Of a stretch of 64,000 nt of DNA, positions 48,601 to 62,221 are shown piece by piece. The notes beneath the pieces are model-generated. The model was not told the origin of the DNA. It worked only from the letters and a program-made list of their open reading frames with translations, and ran no database searches. A program made the position numbers and the translations under genes. Source of the DNA: Synchiropus splendidus (Eukaryota; Chordata; Actinopteri; Syngnathiformes; Callionymidae); contig NC_071347.1 in the NCBI RefSeq assembly GCF_027744825.2, forward strand, positions 20,594,001 to 20,658,000, in the 5' to 3' direction. How positions within the stretch are numbered: position 1 is the stretch's first letter; each line of letters opens with the position of its first letter.

Positions 48601-51600
48601 TACCCAGACTCTGGCAACAAAACCTGCCTTTCTTAAAGAACAAACCAGGGATTCTTATGGTTGTTGGTCAGGCAAATCCGGTGTTGTCCTTGTTGCCTCT
48701 TCATGCCCATGAATACGCTTGACCACGCCCTTGCATGGCTATCATCCACGTCTTCTGTCTGCAGGAGTGGCTGCCTACAAAGACCCCCTTTTGAAAAAGA
48801 TATCGTTCCTTGATCCCAAATATTCTTCAGTTGTATGGGTTTCGGTCTATTTAGGATGAGGTGTAGGTCAGGGGTGAATGTGGGTCCCTCACAGGTTAAC
48901 CAGCACTTGAGTGGGATGGGGAGTGGCGTCACCAGGTGGGCACACTGTTTTTGGTATTTCATTGATATACCCATGGCACCTGTTGAGGATTGTCTTTATC
49001 CCTCTGACCACAGTTGCCTCCTCTTTTGCTCAGCAGCTTCCGACAGTGATTTGTTGACATGTTAGCTGGCCTGCACTCACACTCCTATTCCCTGAAGGAA
49101 TTTTTAAGTGGGTGTGGCATCAAACTCCCTACAGCCAACGTGGCTAAAAAGCACTTGAGCCCTCCATCTGCTAACACGTTCTCTTCATCCTTCCATTGTT
49201 TTCCGGGATCACCCTAGATTCTCCATCAGCATCAACACTGGTGTTGCCATTAACTGCCTTTCCAGAGTGTCCCCTGCTGCTTGAATTTTGAATGTCAGTT
49301 TGGTTGTGTCGTACATGAACGGGTTAAAAATATTTTCTCAATCTGACGCACTCATGCACACAAACTGCTCCCAGCTACCCACACATTGCTGCTACCCTGC
49401 TATTCCCAGTTTGTGGTTATTCCCAGTCAGCATGAGAGCGCCACCATCAGAGCATCTGCTCGCTTTCTGCCAAATCTGAAGTCTCTCTGCCGCCGACGCG
49501 CCTCTGCAGGATATGTGAACTCTGCACACAGGTGTCACACTTCAGCGCAGGGAGTGAAGTTCGGAAGCTGCTCTGGCCATAATAATTTTCCTCTGAGGAG
49601 CCGTCTCAATCGTTACAGCCCCATTCTGTGAGCCGCTCCATCTGTCCTTCAGATTTAGTGTCGGGAAAGGCGTGATGCAGGAAATATAAGTGGTGGCTGA
49701 TATTGACTGTGAAGCTGAAGGACACAGCAGGTGAGGTGTTGAAGAACGTATCAGCTTCTCCACTCAACTCATCAGTGACAAGATAAAGTAAACACGTTAC
49801 TGACGGCGCTGTCATCAGACGGTGACAGTTCATCTGATGTGACAGCAGATGTATGTAATTTGTGGAAAGAAAAGACTTCATCTCGAGGAGAAGCAGAGTG
49901 ATGAGCACAGATTCGTCTTTTGTCATTTCGCTGTCAGCTTCAGGCAGACTTGATGATGCTCAGAAAACATTTCTAATAATACGTTTTAACTTCTTGAGAT
50001 CACATTCTGACTGGAGAAGTGGCCTGTGGGGAAGCTAAAACAGTCGTGAGGTTGGTTTGGCAGAGACTTGTTGCTCGGTGCCAAGAGAGAAAACCCCGAA
50101 AAAATGCGCACTCGTGACTGGACCCAGAGGTGGCAGCTTGTACACAGCATTTATCCACACATACTTATTGATAGTCATCTGTTCTGTCAAGTTTCTAAGA
50201 TAAACCAGTGATGTAGCCAAGTTTTAGGATGAAGAAAATCAGGTCACTTGTGTGAATAAGCATTTTAGCTCAACAGAAAAAATATATATTTAAAAAACAG
50301 TTTTTAGTCCAGCAGTCTCAAACTTGTGGTCCACGGGCATTTGCGGCTCTCAGTATGCAGTTTTGCGGCCCAGCCTGGGAGTGGCCCCCATAGGGCTCCC
50401 CTCTTTGTCCCAGGTGGGATGTTAAGAAAACACTATATAAGACAATCGCAATGGACATTTAGGCTTTACCTTGGAAGCACCTATCTTACAGTGCAAACCA
50501 AATCTCTCATGCTGTTAATGGCATCAAAATGCTGCAAGATGACGCCCATATTGAAGGATAAAATCATGTCAGTCCTGCAATGCATGATGGGACAACTTAA
50601 GACCACGCCTGACCAATTTCTCTGAAGATGTGTGGTCTTATTTAAAGGAGCCTGTTATTTAGATCTGCAAGAGGCTTGCATAGATATCAAGTTGAATTAC
50701 AAATATGAATTTGTCCAATGCAAATAAATAACAGCATTCAATGACGGAAAATGACCAATGACAAACGAAATACCACAAGAACCTTCACTGCAACAGCATT
50801 TAGCCCAGCATCAACAAGACTTTGCCTCTGGGGGCCCCAAGTCAATTGAGTTTGAGGTCCCTACTATGCATAAGGATATTTTAGCTTTGCATGCAATTCA
50901 ATTCCAAATCTTATTTTCCAGAATGAATCAATGCAGACTCGAAAAACAAATTATGGCCCTCTTTCGAAGCTATAAAACATAAAATAATAATAATCTACCA
51001 ATGATCAAAGAAGAATAAATAAGTAAATACAAAAAGAATAGTTATTTCTACGACCAATCAGAATATTACATTGGTTATGTTGCTTGATACGGGCTTCCAT
51101 CTTGGTTCAAAAATCAAAAATGTCCATTTTCATTTACAGAGTTGTGGAGTTTTCCCACCAAGAATAAACCTAAAGTTAATTCTTGAGGACAAATGTGAAA
51201 GAGAAAATTCATAAAATAAAATCACAAAAATACATTCTTGTTTCTTATAGTTTTCCGTAGTGTATACTGTATATAGTATATAGTATACTTCAGCTATGTT
51301 CGCACCTGAACCCACGATATTGTGAATGAGAAAATACATGTAATAGACATGTCATTTCTTATTATTAATTTCACCTTTAAAGATGTAGAATGTCAGGAGA
51401 TAATAGATATCGTAGATACCTTCATTGAAACCCATATTTTCGTTTTTAGTTCTCCATTTTTCCCGATTAAAAGGCGATCTAATCTGAGCACATGCTATAA
51501 ACATGAGAGCGACATGAGACCATGAAGGTGGCGGCCAATAGAGGGCACTGTCTCCCCGTAACACCGCCACCGTGAACCCTGAACCTCACGTCTGCTCCTT

Positions 51601-53158
51601 GTTGGCGTCATCATCTCACTGAGTGCTGAGTCATAAATGAGTCGGTGTCAAGTGTTGATGGTCAGCCGTGTGGGACCCTCAGCGAGGAGCAGCGTGACAA
51701 ACGAGTGCGTCCGCCACTGGCGTGATAAGAGATCATCACTATTCCGGCGACACAGCGGCGAGTGGGAGGACGGCGCAGGTGCATTGATCAAAATGTCACC
51801 CACTCAGGCCTATCTGTTCCAACAAAGTGAACTTCTATTCCACTTTAGTGAATTTAGAGCTTTGGCTTGGCCTTTCCTGGCCGCTGACATGCCGCGGGCC
51901 GAGTCGGGCCAGGACTCGGCAGCCTCATTACTCTTTAGACAAACAGGTTTGGACATCTTGAACTCGGACCAAAACAAGGCTGCGCTCCACGCCACCTTCC
52001 TCTCTCTGAGCTCTGTGTGAGCTTGGGGAGCGTTTGTCTGCGCCACTTCATCTCCGCGAGAGTGTGTTCGCTTGACGCTTGTCCAGCTTGGCCCAGTTTT
52101 CGCCTTCATCTCGTCCGTCAGAGCCAGGACCAGTGAAGGCCGTCTCCCCAGACTCAGCACTTTGGGACTGGCTCGGACCCACGAGGTGCGCAGTTCGCCG
52201 GGCAGCGGCCTCATTTGCATGTTCATAAATGAGCCACAAAAGGGACTGGACATGGTCTGACGCAGAGTCGCAAACATCGACGTGCGCTCAATTGCACAAC
52301 AATGCGACATCTAGCTGTGAAGCAGATACGCCATTCATGAGAGCATGAGTGCGACAGCGGCAGCCATCACGATGGACCACACGAAAGCTGAACGTGTAAA
52401 ATGTATTTGTTTTGTTGCATGGCATTTTAATGTGCTTTTTACGTTTCAAAGTTAAATACAGAGATTTGAGATCTGCTTTAATAAGCCGACATCATGGACA
52501 AAAGTGTGGTGACACCATTAGCTTTACATTAGCTTTGTTGTGTTTAATGCTAACAGAACATGTAGCTTAAAATGCTATTAGCCTCTCATTCATTTAGCAC
52601 TGCAACACTCGCAGCTATATTCATGCCTCGTTTTATTTCCATCTTGGATTACAAACTCAAACTCACCCACTTTCCGACTAGAAAATCCTACATCGGGAGA
52701 CAGCGTAACGGGGAATTAGCCAATTCCGAGGTTCTAAAATATATTGGTACGTGTTTCCTCATCGTAAACAGACAGCGTGATGACATTGGTTCTATCCAGA
52801 AAAGGTACGTGTGAGAATAACTTTTGTGGACGTTGCTAACTTGTTTTCTGACTTCGATGACCAGTTTTTTTTCACTGAAATATTTTGCTTTAATGTCAAT
52901 AATTCAAAAGATTGTAGCTTGAAAATGTTTGAAGATATAGACACGTGGTAAATGAGAAACTACTGAGAGTTTGGCGTGAATAAATCCCTTTTTACTTTTT
53001 AAATGATTATTCCTATTATTATTCTTTTTGTATTTCTTTCTTATTTATTTTTATTTTTATCATTTGTTATTTTAAGATGGGAGTAAATTCACTCATCTGA
53101 GTTGTACAACTCCTTCCGCCACCGTCTTGACCGCCCCTCCACCATGTCCCGGACGCAT
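45618..53158. other. Long non-coding stretch
   Basis: No exon or RNA gene identified. There is a short (TA)n at 46673-46684. The part 48480-49080 has a compact, gene-like texture in both directions but stops in all frames and matches nothing I know. The part 50305-50420 has the caaacttgtggtcc / gcggcccagcc texture of an old repeat end. Confidence 0.4.
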
Positions 53159-53168
53159 GTTAGCGAAT

Positions 53169-53470
53169 CCCAGGTTAGTAGGGGAAGCGACTTCCGTCCT
53201 CGCCTCTGATTGGCTACAATGCCTCTGCCATGACCCTCACCTTCATTTCAAACTGAGTTATTTTGCTGAAGAACTGTCAACCCATCTTAAAACATTAGAC
53301 TCTGCTCTCTACTTACCTGAGTTGTTCTGCTGCGTGGGAGATGACGGCTCCGCCATTTACCTCAGATGTGAGATGACGTTTTTCGTGGGCAAATAAAGTA
53401 GCTAATCAGAGGAGAGCTATTTTGACCAATCAGAAGCCAGGAAGACGGTACCTTCCCCTACCATCCTGGG
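53169..53470. mobile_element. TIR element with 10-bp target duplication
   Basis: The left end is cccaggttagtaggggaag; the inverse of the right end is cccaggatggtaggggaag (17 of 19 identical). The flanks gttagcgaat (53159-53168) and gttagcaaat (53471-53480) are a 10-bp direct repeat with one CpG-type change. A 9-10-bp duplication suggests a Mutator-like or similar superfamily. At 302 bp it has no transposase. Confidence 0.75.
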
Positions 53471-53480
53471 GTTAGCAAAT

Positions 53481-54911
53481 TCGCGTGGCGGATATAGCGA
53501 AGCACCAGTATGTGTTGTTTGTGGATTCAGCAAACGCACATGACTGTCTGTTTCACTGTATGAGAATGACTCAGAATCTGAGTCACTCAAGTCTTTGGCG
53601 CCTCACGTGTTAAATATTTATCTAACGAGTGGCTAGTTAGCATGACAGCTAGGCGTTTCTGTAACAAACTGGAGCTATAGTTCACTATAGCACTTTAAAA
53701 TGGCCACACAAACAACCATTTACTCAGTTTGCGGAAGGATGGTTTCACTTTACTTCCTGGGAAACCTGAAAACAACTTGTCCTTCACCCAGAGTTCAACA
53801 AATAGACCGATAATTGCTGGTAATGACGAATGAATTAGCCGCTGAAATTGGACTCAGTAAATTATTAATGAACGCGCCGCCGTCGCTTCAGACGTGCAGG
53901 AATCCTCTCTCAACGGTTATTTGAGATCATCATCATCAAACAGCAGCAGTTCATTTGGGTTTTAATTTCTTGTTTATCTGACTGTGCAGTTAGCGGCACG
54001 CTGCTCCCGCCAGATACACACTAGCAGATGCGGCGGCGGCGGCGGCAGCGGCAGCGGCCGATTTTTCTCAGTGGGTTTCCAGATAAATGACACGTATTAA
54101 AATGGAACCTGGACTTCAGAGGTATAGGTGGCTGCGAAGTAAACACGGCGCTTTATATACATCATCTTGACAGCTCTGACACTTGAGAATAGAATCAGGC
54201 AATCATCAGACCAGGCTGCAATTAATGTAAATGTTCATTAGTCAGCTCGTCTGAGTGCCAGGAAGAAGGTTGTCGGCTTTGAGGACGACAGTGATTGTTT
54301 GATTTATATGTTTGCACAAAGTCAGCCGTCTGGTTTCCCGCTGATAGAGGAGATGAAGGAACTTTAGCTCAGAGACAAAAGAGCGCTCACATTAAGAGAA
54401 ACGCGCTGCTCTCTAACAAGGCAATCCACGGCGCACGTCTTCCGACTGAACTCGCCAAAACAGCCAATTTTATGAAACACAAATGTAGGAATTCACTGAA
54501 AAATTCATTTGCTTTTTTTTTCTGAGTGAGGTTTCTGCGTTCTGGCTTTGAAGAACTACAGTGGAAGGGCCTGGATGCTGTTGAACGTCACGTCACATGA
54601 TCCTTTTGATAAAGTACCACTCTTTTTGTATTTCACGATGGACGAAGTCATCGATTCCAGGTTTTCATATCCTGGATTTCTTCAGTTTATCACCACTCGG
54701 TTCGATCCTCCACTAATACCCACAGTCTGGTGCATTGTTGATGGTTTGACAGGACTAATGGACAGTCACATGATCAATATGTCATGGCCACGTTTCACAC
54801 CTTTGTGCATGAGGCACCAGCCGTGCCATCTCTTCCAACCGGGCCATTCTGAGGTGCTTTGTGGTTTTCTGTCTGTACATGTTGTGTGATGGACCGATGA
54901 TCTGTCTGGGG
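53481..54911. other. Non-coding stretch with CGG repeat
   Basis: No gene seen. It includes the small CGG-rich repeat described separately. Confidence 0.4.
54031..54059 (+). repeat. CGG/CAG microsatellite
   Basis: cggcggcggcggcggcagcg followed by gcagcggcc, a short trinucleotide repeat in a GC-rich pocket. Confidence 0.9.
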
Positions 54912-55408
54912 CAGGGGTCTTCAGCATGGTCCTCACAGGGCCGGTGTTGGTGCAGGTTTTTGTTCCATCCCATCAAGCACACAAAGGTGAAGCAGTCAGC
55001 TGGAACAAGCAGCACCAGACTGATCAGAGACGCCCGACTGGCTGACCCGTCGGTGCTTGACTGACTGGAACCAAAACCTGCACCACCTTGGCCCTTTGAG
55101 GACTGAGAGTTCTATGGAGCTACAGGTTTTCTTAATGTTGGGATTTGTTATGGAACACATGTAATGAATTGAGTGATCGGCTGACTTTGTGGCAGCTTTG
55201 TAACTGTTGAGCGAGTGAAACCAAAGTCGAGCGCGAGCATATGACACTGAGCGAGCAGCAGAGAGGTTGGGCACGCGCCTATGCAACGTCGAGCGAGCAC
55301 CAGGATTATTTTGAGAGCAAGGAAGGTCATGTGAGAGCAGATAAACATGTTTTGAGCGTACAATAACCACCGAGTTGGTGGCAGAGATCTTAGAGTCGAA
55401 GACCCCTG
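54912..55408. mobile_element. hAT-like MITE with internal inverted repeat
   Basis: The ends are caggggtcttcagcat and, inverted, caggggtcttcgactc. Near the left end an internal palindrome pairs ggtgcaggtttttgttcca with tggaaccaaaacctgcacc, a hallmark of a common fish MITE. The flanking 8-mers gtctgggg and gtccagga differ only by transitions and may be a decayed 8-bp duplication. Confidence 0.7.
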
Positions 55409-57254
55409 GTCCAGGATGTCCCTCACCTCTCGCCCCAAGTCTAGGCTGGATAACTTAATAGAAATGATTCACTTCATCATCATATTTCATTGTCAACTCA
55501 ATCTGTTTTTCTTCTTCTGCCTGTAACTTTCTACTCTCCCTCACTCTGTAAATCTCTGTGTCCACTTATCCCTGATCTGTTGTCCCCAACACCTGCGGGA
55601 TTATCAAGTCTCCACTGGCCTGGTTTTTCCACTGTTATCTCTCCCTTGCCTGCCTTGAAGCATGGAAGCCTTACTTTAGCGCCTACCTGTTGTGCCTATT
55701 GTTGGTGCAGACCTTTCCCTGAACTTGGCAAATCATCTCTCTTCCTGTCAGTCGGCCATTTGGGTTCATGGTACAGGTGCGTGAAAAACTTGAATTGTGA
55801 GCTTCATAGTTGCATTTCCTTATTATCAACATGGAAAACTGTGGAGTCTTGCTCACACACGGTGTCAAAAGTGGACTTTTGCGTGGTATACTGACGTTCA
55901 AGGCAGCCTTCAGCGCTGCATGTTGACACATAGATGTTTCATTGGAGTACAAAACAGTCACTATGACTCAAACACATGGTCGTTTGATAGGCTTTGAATG
56001 ATAATTGACCAGGTGTTAGGTGGAAAAGAGAAGCAGTGACTTCCCATGGCTTACTGAACCATCTCACTTTTACGTGGCATGCTGCGCACGGCGACGAAAA
56101 GTCCTCTCACCAAATGTCAATATACTGAATCATGCCACAAGAGTGAGGATGTGTTGGCACTAAGAACGAGATTTGAGCATCATGTATATCACGTCATGGA
56201 GTATATCAATTGTTAGCGTGTGTTTTTATGTGCATGCAGGAGAGCGGATCATGTCTCCCTCCACGGTCGAGTCTCACGTGACAGCTTTCAAGGCGAGCCT
56301 GCCTCTCTGACCTCGCCCACCCCGAGAAGGACAAGTCAATAGATCACATCTGAAAACTTGTTTCCAACAAACAAAGTCCCGGATAATCCGCAGAGCCACT
56401 GTCACCGGCTTCCACCGGGGAAATAGTCCGCAATTACCGTCCTTTCATTGGGAGGCGTCTCCAGAGTGATGTCTGAGGATTACAGGCAGAAGGAGCTGGA
56501 TTGTTTGTGGACAGTGGCGCGTTGTGAAGCATTTTTAAACCTAAATTATCCAGTCTTGTGAGGCACTTCTGAGAGAATCCCATTAACTGGTGAAATCCAG
56601 CATAAAGGCAGAGAGATTGCGACCATCCGGTCGTTTCTGAGACTTGAGAGCTCCTCGCCGCTTCGTTAGTTAAGAGAAGGATGTGAGACAATAGAAAGTT
56701 TGGTGTGAAGACGGCGATAATGACTAAACACCTTTGAGTCCCCTCCGTTGTCAGCACTGGCATCGCCGTGCGAAGCTGCAAATGAGCTGAACTCAGCATC
56801 ACATTGAAACCGATGAGTTGAATTTCTTTTTGGATGCCATTCTTTTTTTTTTTTTTCTTTTAGTCGCATGTAACTGACAAACACGCAAATTACACCGCTT
56901 GATCTGCAGGTCCAGGATGATGGAAACGTGACGACTGAACAGTGGACAGTGGTGCGACAAGTGTTGACACACAAGAGAGCAAGAGAGGCCGGCGAGTCAC
57001 TGAGCCGAGGGATCAAAGTGTGAAGGAGCCACAGAACAACTTTTAGTTCCAAACTTTGTCTTTGTTGTGTGTAGTGGTCACATATTAGTGATGAGTTGTA
57101 TTATAGATTTGCAGTTATGTTCATGGATGTGTGTTCATGGAAGTTTGGTTTTCTTAATTGTTGTGTTGCTGCATTGTAGTGTTAAGGATCTATTGTGTTA
57201 CAATTTTCATCTGTGATGTGATACAATGATGTCATCAGTCAGTTATTGTTTATG
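55409..57254. other. Non-coding stretch
   Basis: No recognised feature. A long T run is at about 56843-56858. Confidence 0.4.
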
Positions 57255-58012
57255 TTGTGTTTAGAGATTTGCAGTTGTGTTTAAATATTCACTATTGTGT
57301 TCAAAGATTCACCGTTGTGTTTAAAGATTCACTGTTGTGTTGAGAGATTTGTTGTTGTTCTTAAGATTCACTGTTGTGTTGAGAGATTCATTCTTTTCTT
57401 TATAGATTCACTGTCGTGTTTAGAGATTCATTGTTGTATTTAAAGATTCACTATTGTGTTTAAAGATTCACCGTTGTGTTTAGAGATTCGCTGTTGTGTT
57501 TAGAGATTTGTTGTTGTGTTTAAAGATTCGCTGTTGTGTTTAGAGATTTGTTGTTGTGTTTAAAGATTCGCTGTTGTGTTTAGAGATTTGTTGTTGTCCT
57601 TAAGATTCATTGTTGTGTTAAGAGATTCGTTCTTGTGTTTAAAGATTCACCGTTGTGTCCAGAGACTCGTTGTTGTCTTTAAAGATTCACTGTTGAGTTT
57701 AAACATTCCTTGTTGTGTCTAGAAAATCAGTATTGAAGATTTTTGTCACTCTTGTTTAGAGATCCACTATTGTGTTTAAAGACCCATGTTTAGAGATTCA
57801 CTGCTGTGTTTAAAGACTCATGTTTAGAGATTCACTATTGTATTTAGAGTTTCACTGTTGTGTTTGGAAATACACAGTTCCATTTAGAAAATTTCTTAGG
57901 ATTTTTTTGTGTTTAGAAACTCAGTGTTGCAACTCAGTTTTGTTTTTCAGACTCATCGATGTGTTTAACTCTTCACTGTGTTTAGATGTTTGTTGTTGTG
58001 TCTAGAGATTTC
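57255..58012 (+). repeat. 20-bp-period minisatellite
   Basis: A unit close to ttgtgtttagagattcactg is repeated about 30 times over 0.75 kb, with increasing decay toward the right. At about 57480-57600 two alternating unit types (agattcgctg and agatttgttg) form a 40-bp higher-order repeat. The open frame inside it is a by-product of the repeat. Confidence 0.92.
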
Positions 58013-58589
58013 CTGCTGCTCAGTTGTAGGTTTAAGTCATTGTTGTTGTTTGAAAGTAACACTTTGAGCATTAGTGACATAATGATGTGTTCAGCCTTGT
58101 GTTCTCTCTGGAAGGGATGTTTAGGGGCCCGCTGCTGAGTTTCGTGGTTTATTTTCACAGATTGTTGTGTCGATTGTTCACAGTGGTGTTTGGATGTTGT
58201 TTCTGCTGTTAAATGTCTCACTCTCCAGTCTGGCCGCCTGTTTTGCCAGGCGATAGTGTGTAACACTTGGAGATAAACTGGCACGTTCCTGATTTGTTGA
58301 CTTGGCCGTGTGTTTGTTGACATGATTTACCTTTGGTAATTTGTTTGTGCTCAGTGGTTTGTCGTGTTTAGAGAGCCATTGTTTGAGGTTTGTTGCTGTG
58401 CTACAGGATTAGCAGCAACACAAGCCCGAGTGTGGAGAGTCATTGTAACCGCGTTCATTGTTATTTGTGAGCCGCCGAGTTATTCACAAGTGTATCTGAT
58501 CTCTGCTGTTGACTGGCAGCAAAGTCAACGTTTCAGCCCGACTCAGGCGACGACGCTCAAGCCACAAGTTGTGAACATTTCCTCGGGGA

Positions 58590-59143
58590 CATTCCATGTT
58601 TCCTCCCTGGAATGACGAGGGTCCGCCCCTCCTGCCTGGCCGGACTGATCCTGTGCCGCCGCCCGCGGAGGTATTCCTGCGCGTGAAACTAGTCCCGCGC
58701 CTCATCTGCCGCCGCGCTCTCGCGCTCGCCTCCACAGCTGCTCTGACAGCGAGCGGAGAAGCAGGAGGCGGACTCCCTCTCTCTCTCTCTGTCTCTCTCT
58801 CCTTCCTCCGCGTCCCGGTCCACTTCCCGGGCTTTTCATCGCGATGACGAGGAAGGCACGAGCGGCTCCCACAGGTGTGGCACGTCTAGCTGCGGGACAC
58901 GCGCACCTGGACACGACCATGTGACTGGATACCTGGGCGTGGATAAAGTCCCACTCGTTCCTCCTTTGTCGGAGGAGTGACGCGTCGCCTTCCTCGGGAT
59001 TTGACATTTCGCTCCTTTTAACCGGAATAGTGCCTTTTCTGGAGCCTTCATCGAACCCGTGACGGGAGGAATGTGAACTTTGCTGTCGGACTTCTCGCTA
59101 CCGGAGCCACGCGCCTGAGGAAACTACGCTTTTCTCGTCCAAG
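58590..59143 (+). promoter_or_regulatory. CpG-rich promoter and probable non-coding first exon
   Basis: This 0.55-kb stretch is rich in CpG and GC compared with its surroundings. It contains a CT-repeat (about 58777-58802) and ends in a consensus donor (ccaag|gtgagtc, exon end 59143). It carries only short upstream reading frames, for example an ATG at 58844 that stops after about 24 codons. I infer the start of a + strand gene running out of the window. The gene cannot be named from what is visible. Confidence 0.6.
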
Positions 59144-62100
59144 GTGAGTCCCGAACCTTTTGACCGTTTTCTGAACGGGTCTCCACCGAGGAGTTGTTAC
59201 GCGTCACGGAACCAACTTGTTCAAGCTCCGCGGCGTCTGTGGCGTTTGAAGCCTCGCGTCTCATCTTGGCATCAGTTTGTGCACAGTCACTTCTCACGCG
59301 CACACACCGTTTCGAGGCGCGCGGTTCGAGTCTCGCTCGACTCCAGCTTTCACTTTTGGAACCAGTCTGTTGCCTGGTTTGACTTCAGGTGGTGGTGGTT
59401 GTTGTTAGGAGGCTGTGGAGGTTCAATGCAGCTCCAATTCAATGAACGTATTAGTCATGAAGTCGTGTCTTTGATCGCTGCTCGACGCGGCTGCCAACAT
59501 TTTCAGGTTGTGTTAGATTCCAGTTGACGGCTGAGAAGTCGATTTCAGTCGCTCTTTTCATAAGTGAATCAGCAGTTTAATTAAAGTGTTTTTAGCGCCG
59601 AACATGTCTGGATTTGTGGGAGAAACCGCAAAAAGAAAGGAAAAACATTTCAACATGTAAATAATATTGGGAGTTATGTGCCAACAGCCTGTTTTCTTCC
59701 AACATTTTCGGGCTCATTTGCGTTACTCTACTGATCCTTCTTGCTTCAGTCAACTGCAACTCAGGGACCTGCAGTGGTCAGTAGCTCACAAAACAGTGTC
59801 AGCCTTTCAGAATTCAGTTTAGGGAGGACCCTATTTGTCCCCACCTCACAAGTCCTGTAAGACATCGCAACCCTGGTTGCCAGTGATGTAGAAAATTCAG
59901 ACACTCCGGAACGCACCATCTGAGGTACGTAGATTCTGCCCTGTACCAGAGAGCTATAACAGCTATAACGTGTGCAGTCCGTCATGTGTGAACGTAACAT
60001 TATTCCTTCTTTATATTAGCGTGATCTGATCAAGCAGATAGCGCATGACGCTTGGTCTACGGTGGCATGAAGTGGACAAAAAGTCTTAGTAAAGTGGGAT
60101 TCATGAGGACGAAATCACATGTATGTTATTGAAAAAGAGAGAGCGATGTTGGGGACTTGTCGGGACTAAAACGCTACGGACAGCGGATTTTGCCAGGCAT
60201 GTGACTCTAGCTTCCCTATGCAATTCTTCAGCCCTGATAAAGTGGTCATAAAGTTATGGCCATGTTTGGTTGTCAGACTGGTTGACAGAAAAAGGAATCG
60301 TCACGTCAAGCCTTGAAGACTTCGTAAGAATTTCATAAAACGTATCAGTAGCATGCATAATGAGTGAGCTTTTTGGGGAAAAAAGAAACAAAAAAACTCT
60401 TGTACATTTTGAATTTCCTCATCTCAACAGTCAGAGTCACGAGCCGCACAGCGAACTGGAGCCAATGAGGTAGCCAGTAAAGCATGTGTACGCAGAGTGT
60501 GGCTAAATAGGAGAGGTCCAGCTCTCTTCAGCCATGAAGAGGTTCGATAGAGGCGATAGAGAAGACTTTTGCAAGCGCCTTGTTCAGTTGGGGTTTTGCT
60601 CAAGAGCACCGTGGCGCTCCTCCAGCTCGACAGTCAACAAACTGTTTTACAGTGTGAGCAGGCGCCCCACCAACAACCACATGCAACCCCTCCCTGCGAC
60701 ACGATTTCAATGTTCAGCTACAACTTGGAACCTTGGTGTCGTGTGAACGACCTGCTGAACTATAGTGAAAATAAATAAAAAAAAACAACATTTGTAAGCA
60801 GGAATTGTCGGTTATAAATACATTTATTTTTATTAAAAATAATTAAATAACTTTACACATTTTGTAATTTTATTTTTTCCTTTCCTTTGCATGTTATATA
60901 TATATATATATTTGTTTTTTTGCTGCTGTCTCATTGCTATGAATGAATAAAAAATCTCAAGCTAATGCAGCTGCGTTCCAGGCGCTGTGTTCCTCTGGTA
61001 ATCCACAAACTCATCCTTGTGATTTTCTTTCACCACGTCAATATTAAATGCTCACATTTGCTGCATCGGCAACATCTGACTAACAAGACATGTCATGACT
61101 GGAGTGTTAACTCAGCCCTTCGCGGCTTCCCCTCTCCTAACTTCCCGCCTTCCTCACACACAGAGCTGTGCTCAGGGAACAAAAGGAATTCTGGAATTTT
61201 AACATCTGATTAATCCTCTTACGCAATCGCCTCCTCTGGTTTATTTTAAGATGAAATTAAGATAAGATTAAACCACTTTTAATGGAGCTGAATTGAGGAT
61301 ATCTGATGAGTCATTTCATGGATGGACTAATGAAATAATCTGTTGTTTATGTCCTCACACTGAACACCAACCATCGTAAACATTATGACCACCTCTCTGA
61401 TAAACACCACCCTGTGACTCTGTGTATGAGTTTCATTTTAGTTTAGTTTATTTTTATTTTTGAGTTTATTGATGTTGAACTGTTGATTAACACTGCAAAT
61501 TGAGGCTTTTAATTTGAAAGCAACTCTCAAAGTTAAAGGAAAGAAGAAACACCGACTACGCGATGAGAAAGAAGAACAGATGGTGGATATGTTGTATAGA
61601 AATGACACGTCATCGTGGAGACGTTCCACCCATTGAGCTGAGCCTGTGAATGAGATGTTGCGGTGTGTTTTATGAAGAAACATACGTAAAATAAAAGCTT
61701 TGTGACTCACAAGTGTTTCAGCCGAGCATGTTATATTCCAGTGGCTTGTTGTTTTGTTTACGACGTTGGACCATTGTGGTGTGGAAAGGATACGTTTTCT
61801 CAAGCAATTTATCGGCCTCAGTCAAGTGCGTCTGATATTAAAGCGAATTGAAGTAATGTTGAGTGGAATTTGAGTTGAATAGCATGATGGCATCTTTTAG
61901 CTAATGGCTACATTAGAAGAATCACCTAAGGTTTGTTTTTTTTGTGGTTCAATGACGGTCTTTAAAAGGTCTGACAGAGAAACAAGGATTGAATTGGTGA
62001 CTTTAAAAACCCTAGTTTTTAATCGTGAGAAGTGAATCTCTCTCTCTCTTCATATGTCCAGCCAGGCGTGCGACTTCTTCTACTACTTCTGTGAGCAACA

Positions 62101-62221
62101 CACTTCATTTATGATATTTTTTAATTTAATACATGTCGAAAACCACCATAATCGTGCCCACTTTCATGGTACTTTACTTTTGATAACGTGATGGATCGTT
62201 ATTCTGACAACATGGCGGTGC
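59144..62221. other. Probable intron of the unidentified + strand gene
   Basis: No coding exon recognised. A (TA)n microsatellite is at about 60897-60912. An A-rich end at about 60770-60785 follows a transcript-like segment I could not identify. Confidence 0.35.

Noticed and set aside
48633..48974. 113-codon minus-strand frame in a gene-like stretch
   Set aside because: Could be a dead transposon gene, but I recognise no domain, and neighbouring frames break within a few hundred bases.
51810..52310. 166-codon minus-strand frame
   Set aside because: No motif or family resemblance; an overlapping + strand frame of similar quality; no splice or promoter context.
57820..58005. 61-codon frame in the minisatellite
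   Set aside because: Explained by the repeat unit lacking stops in one frame.
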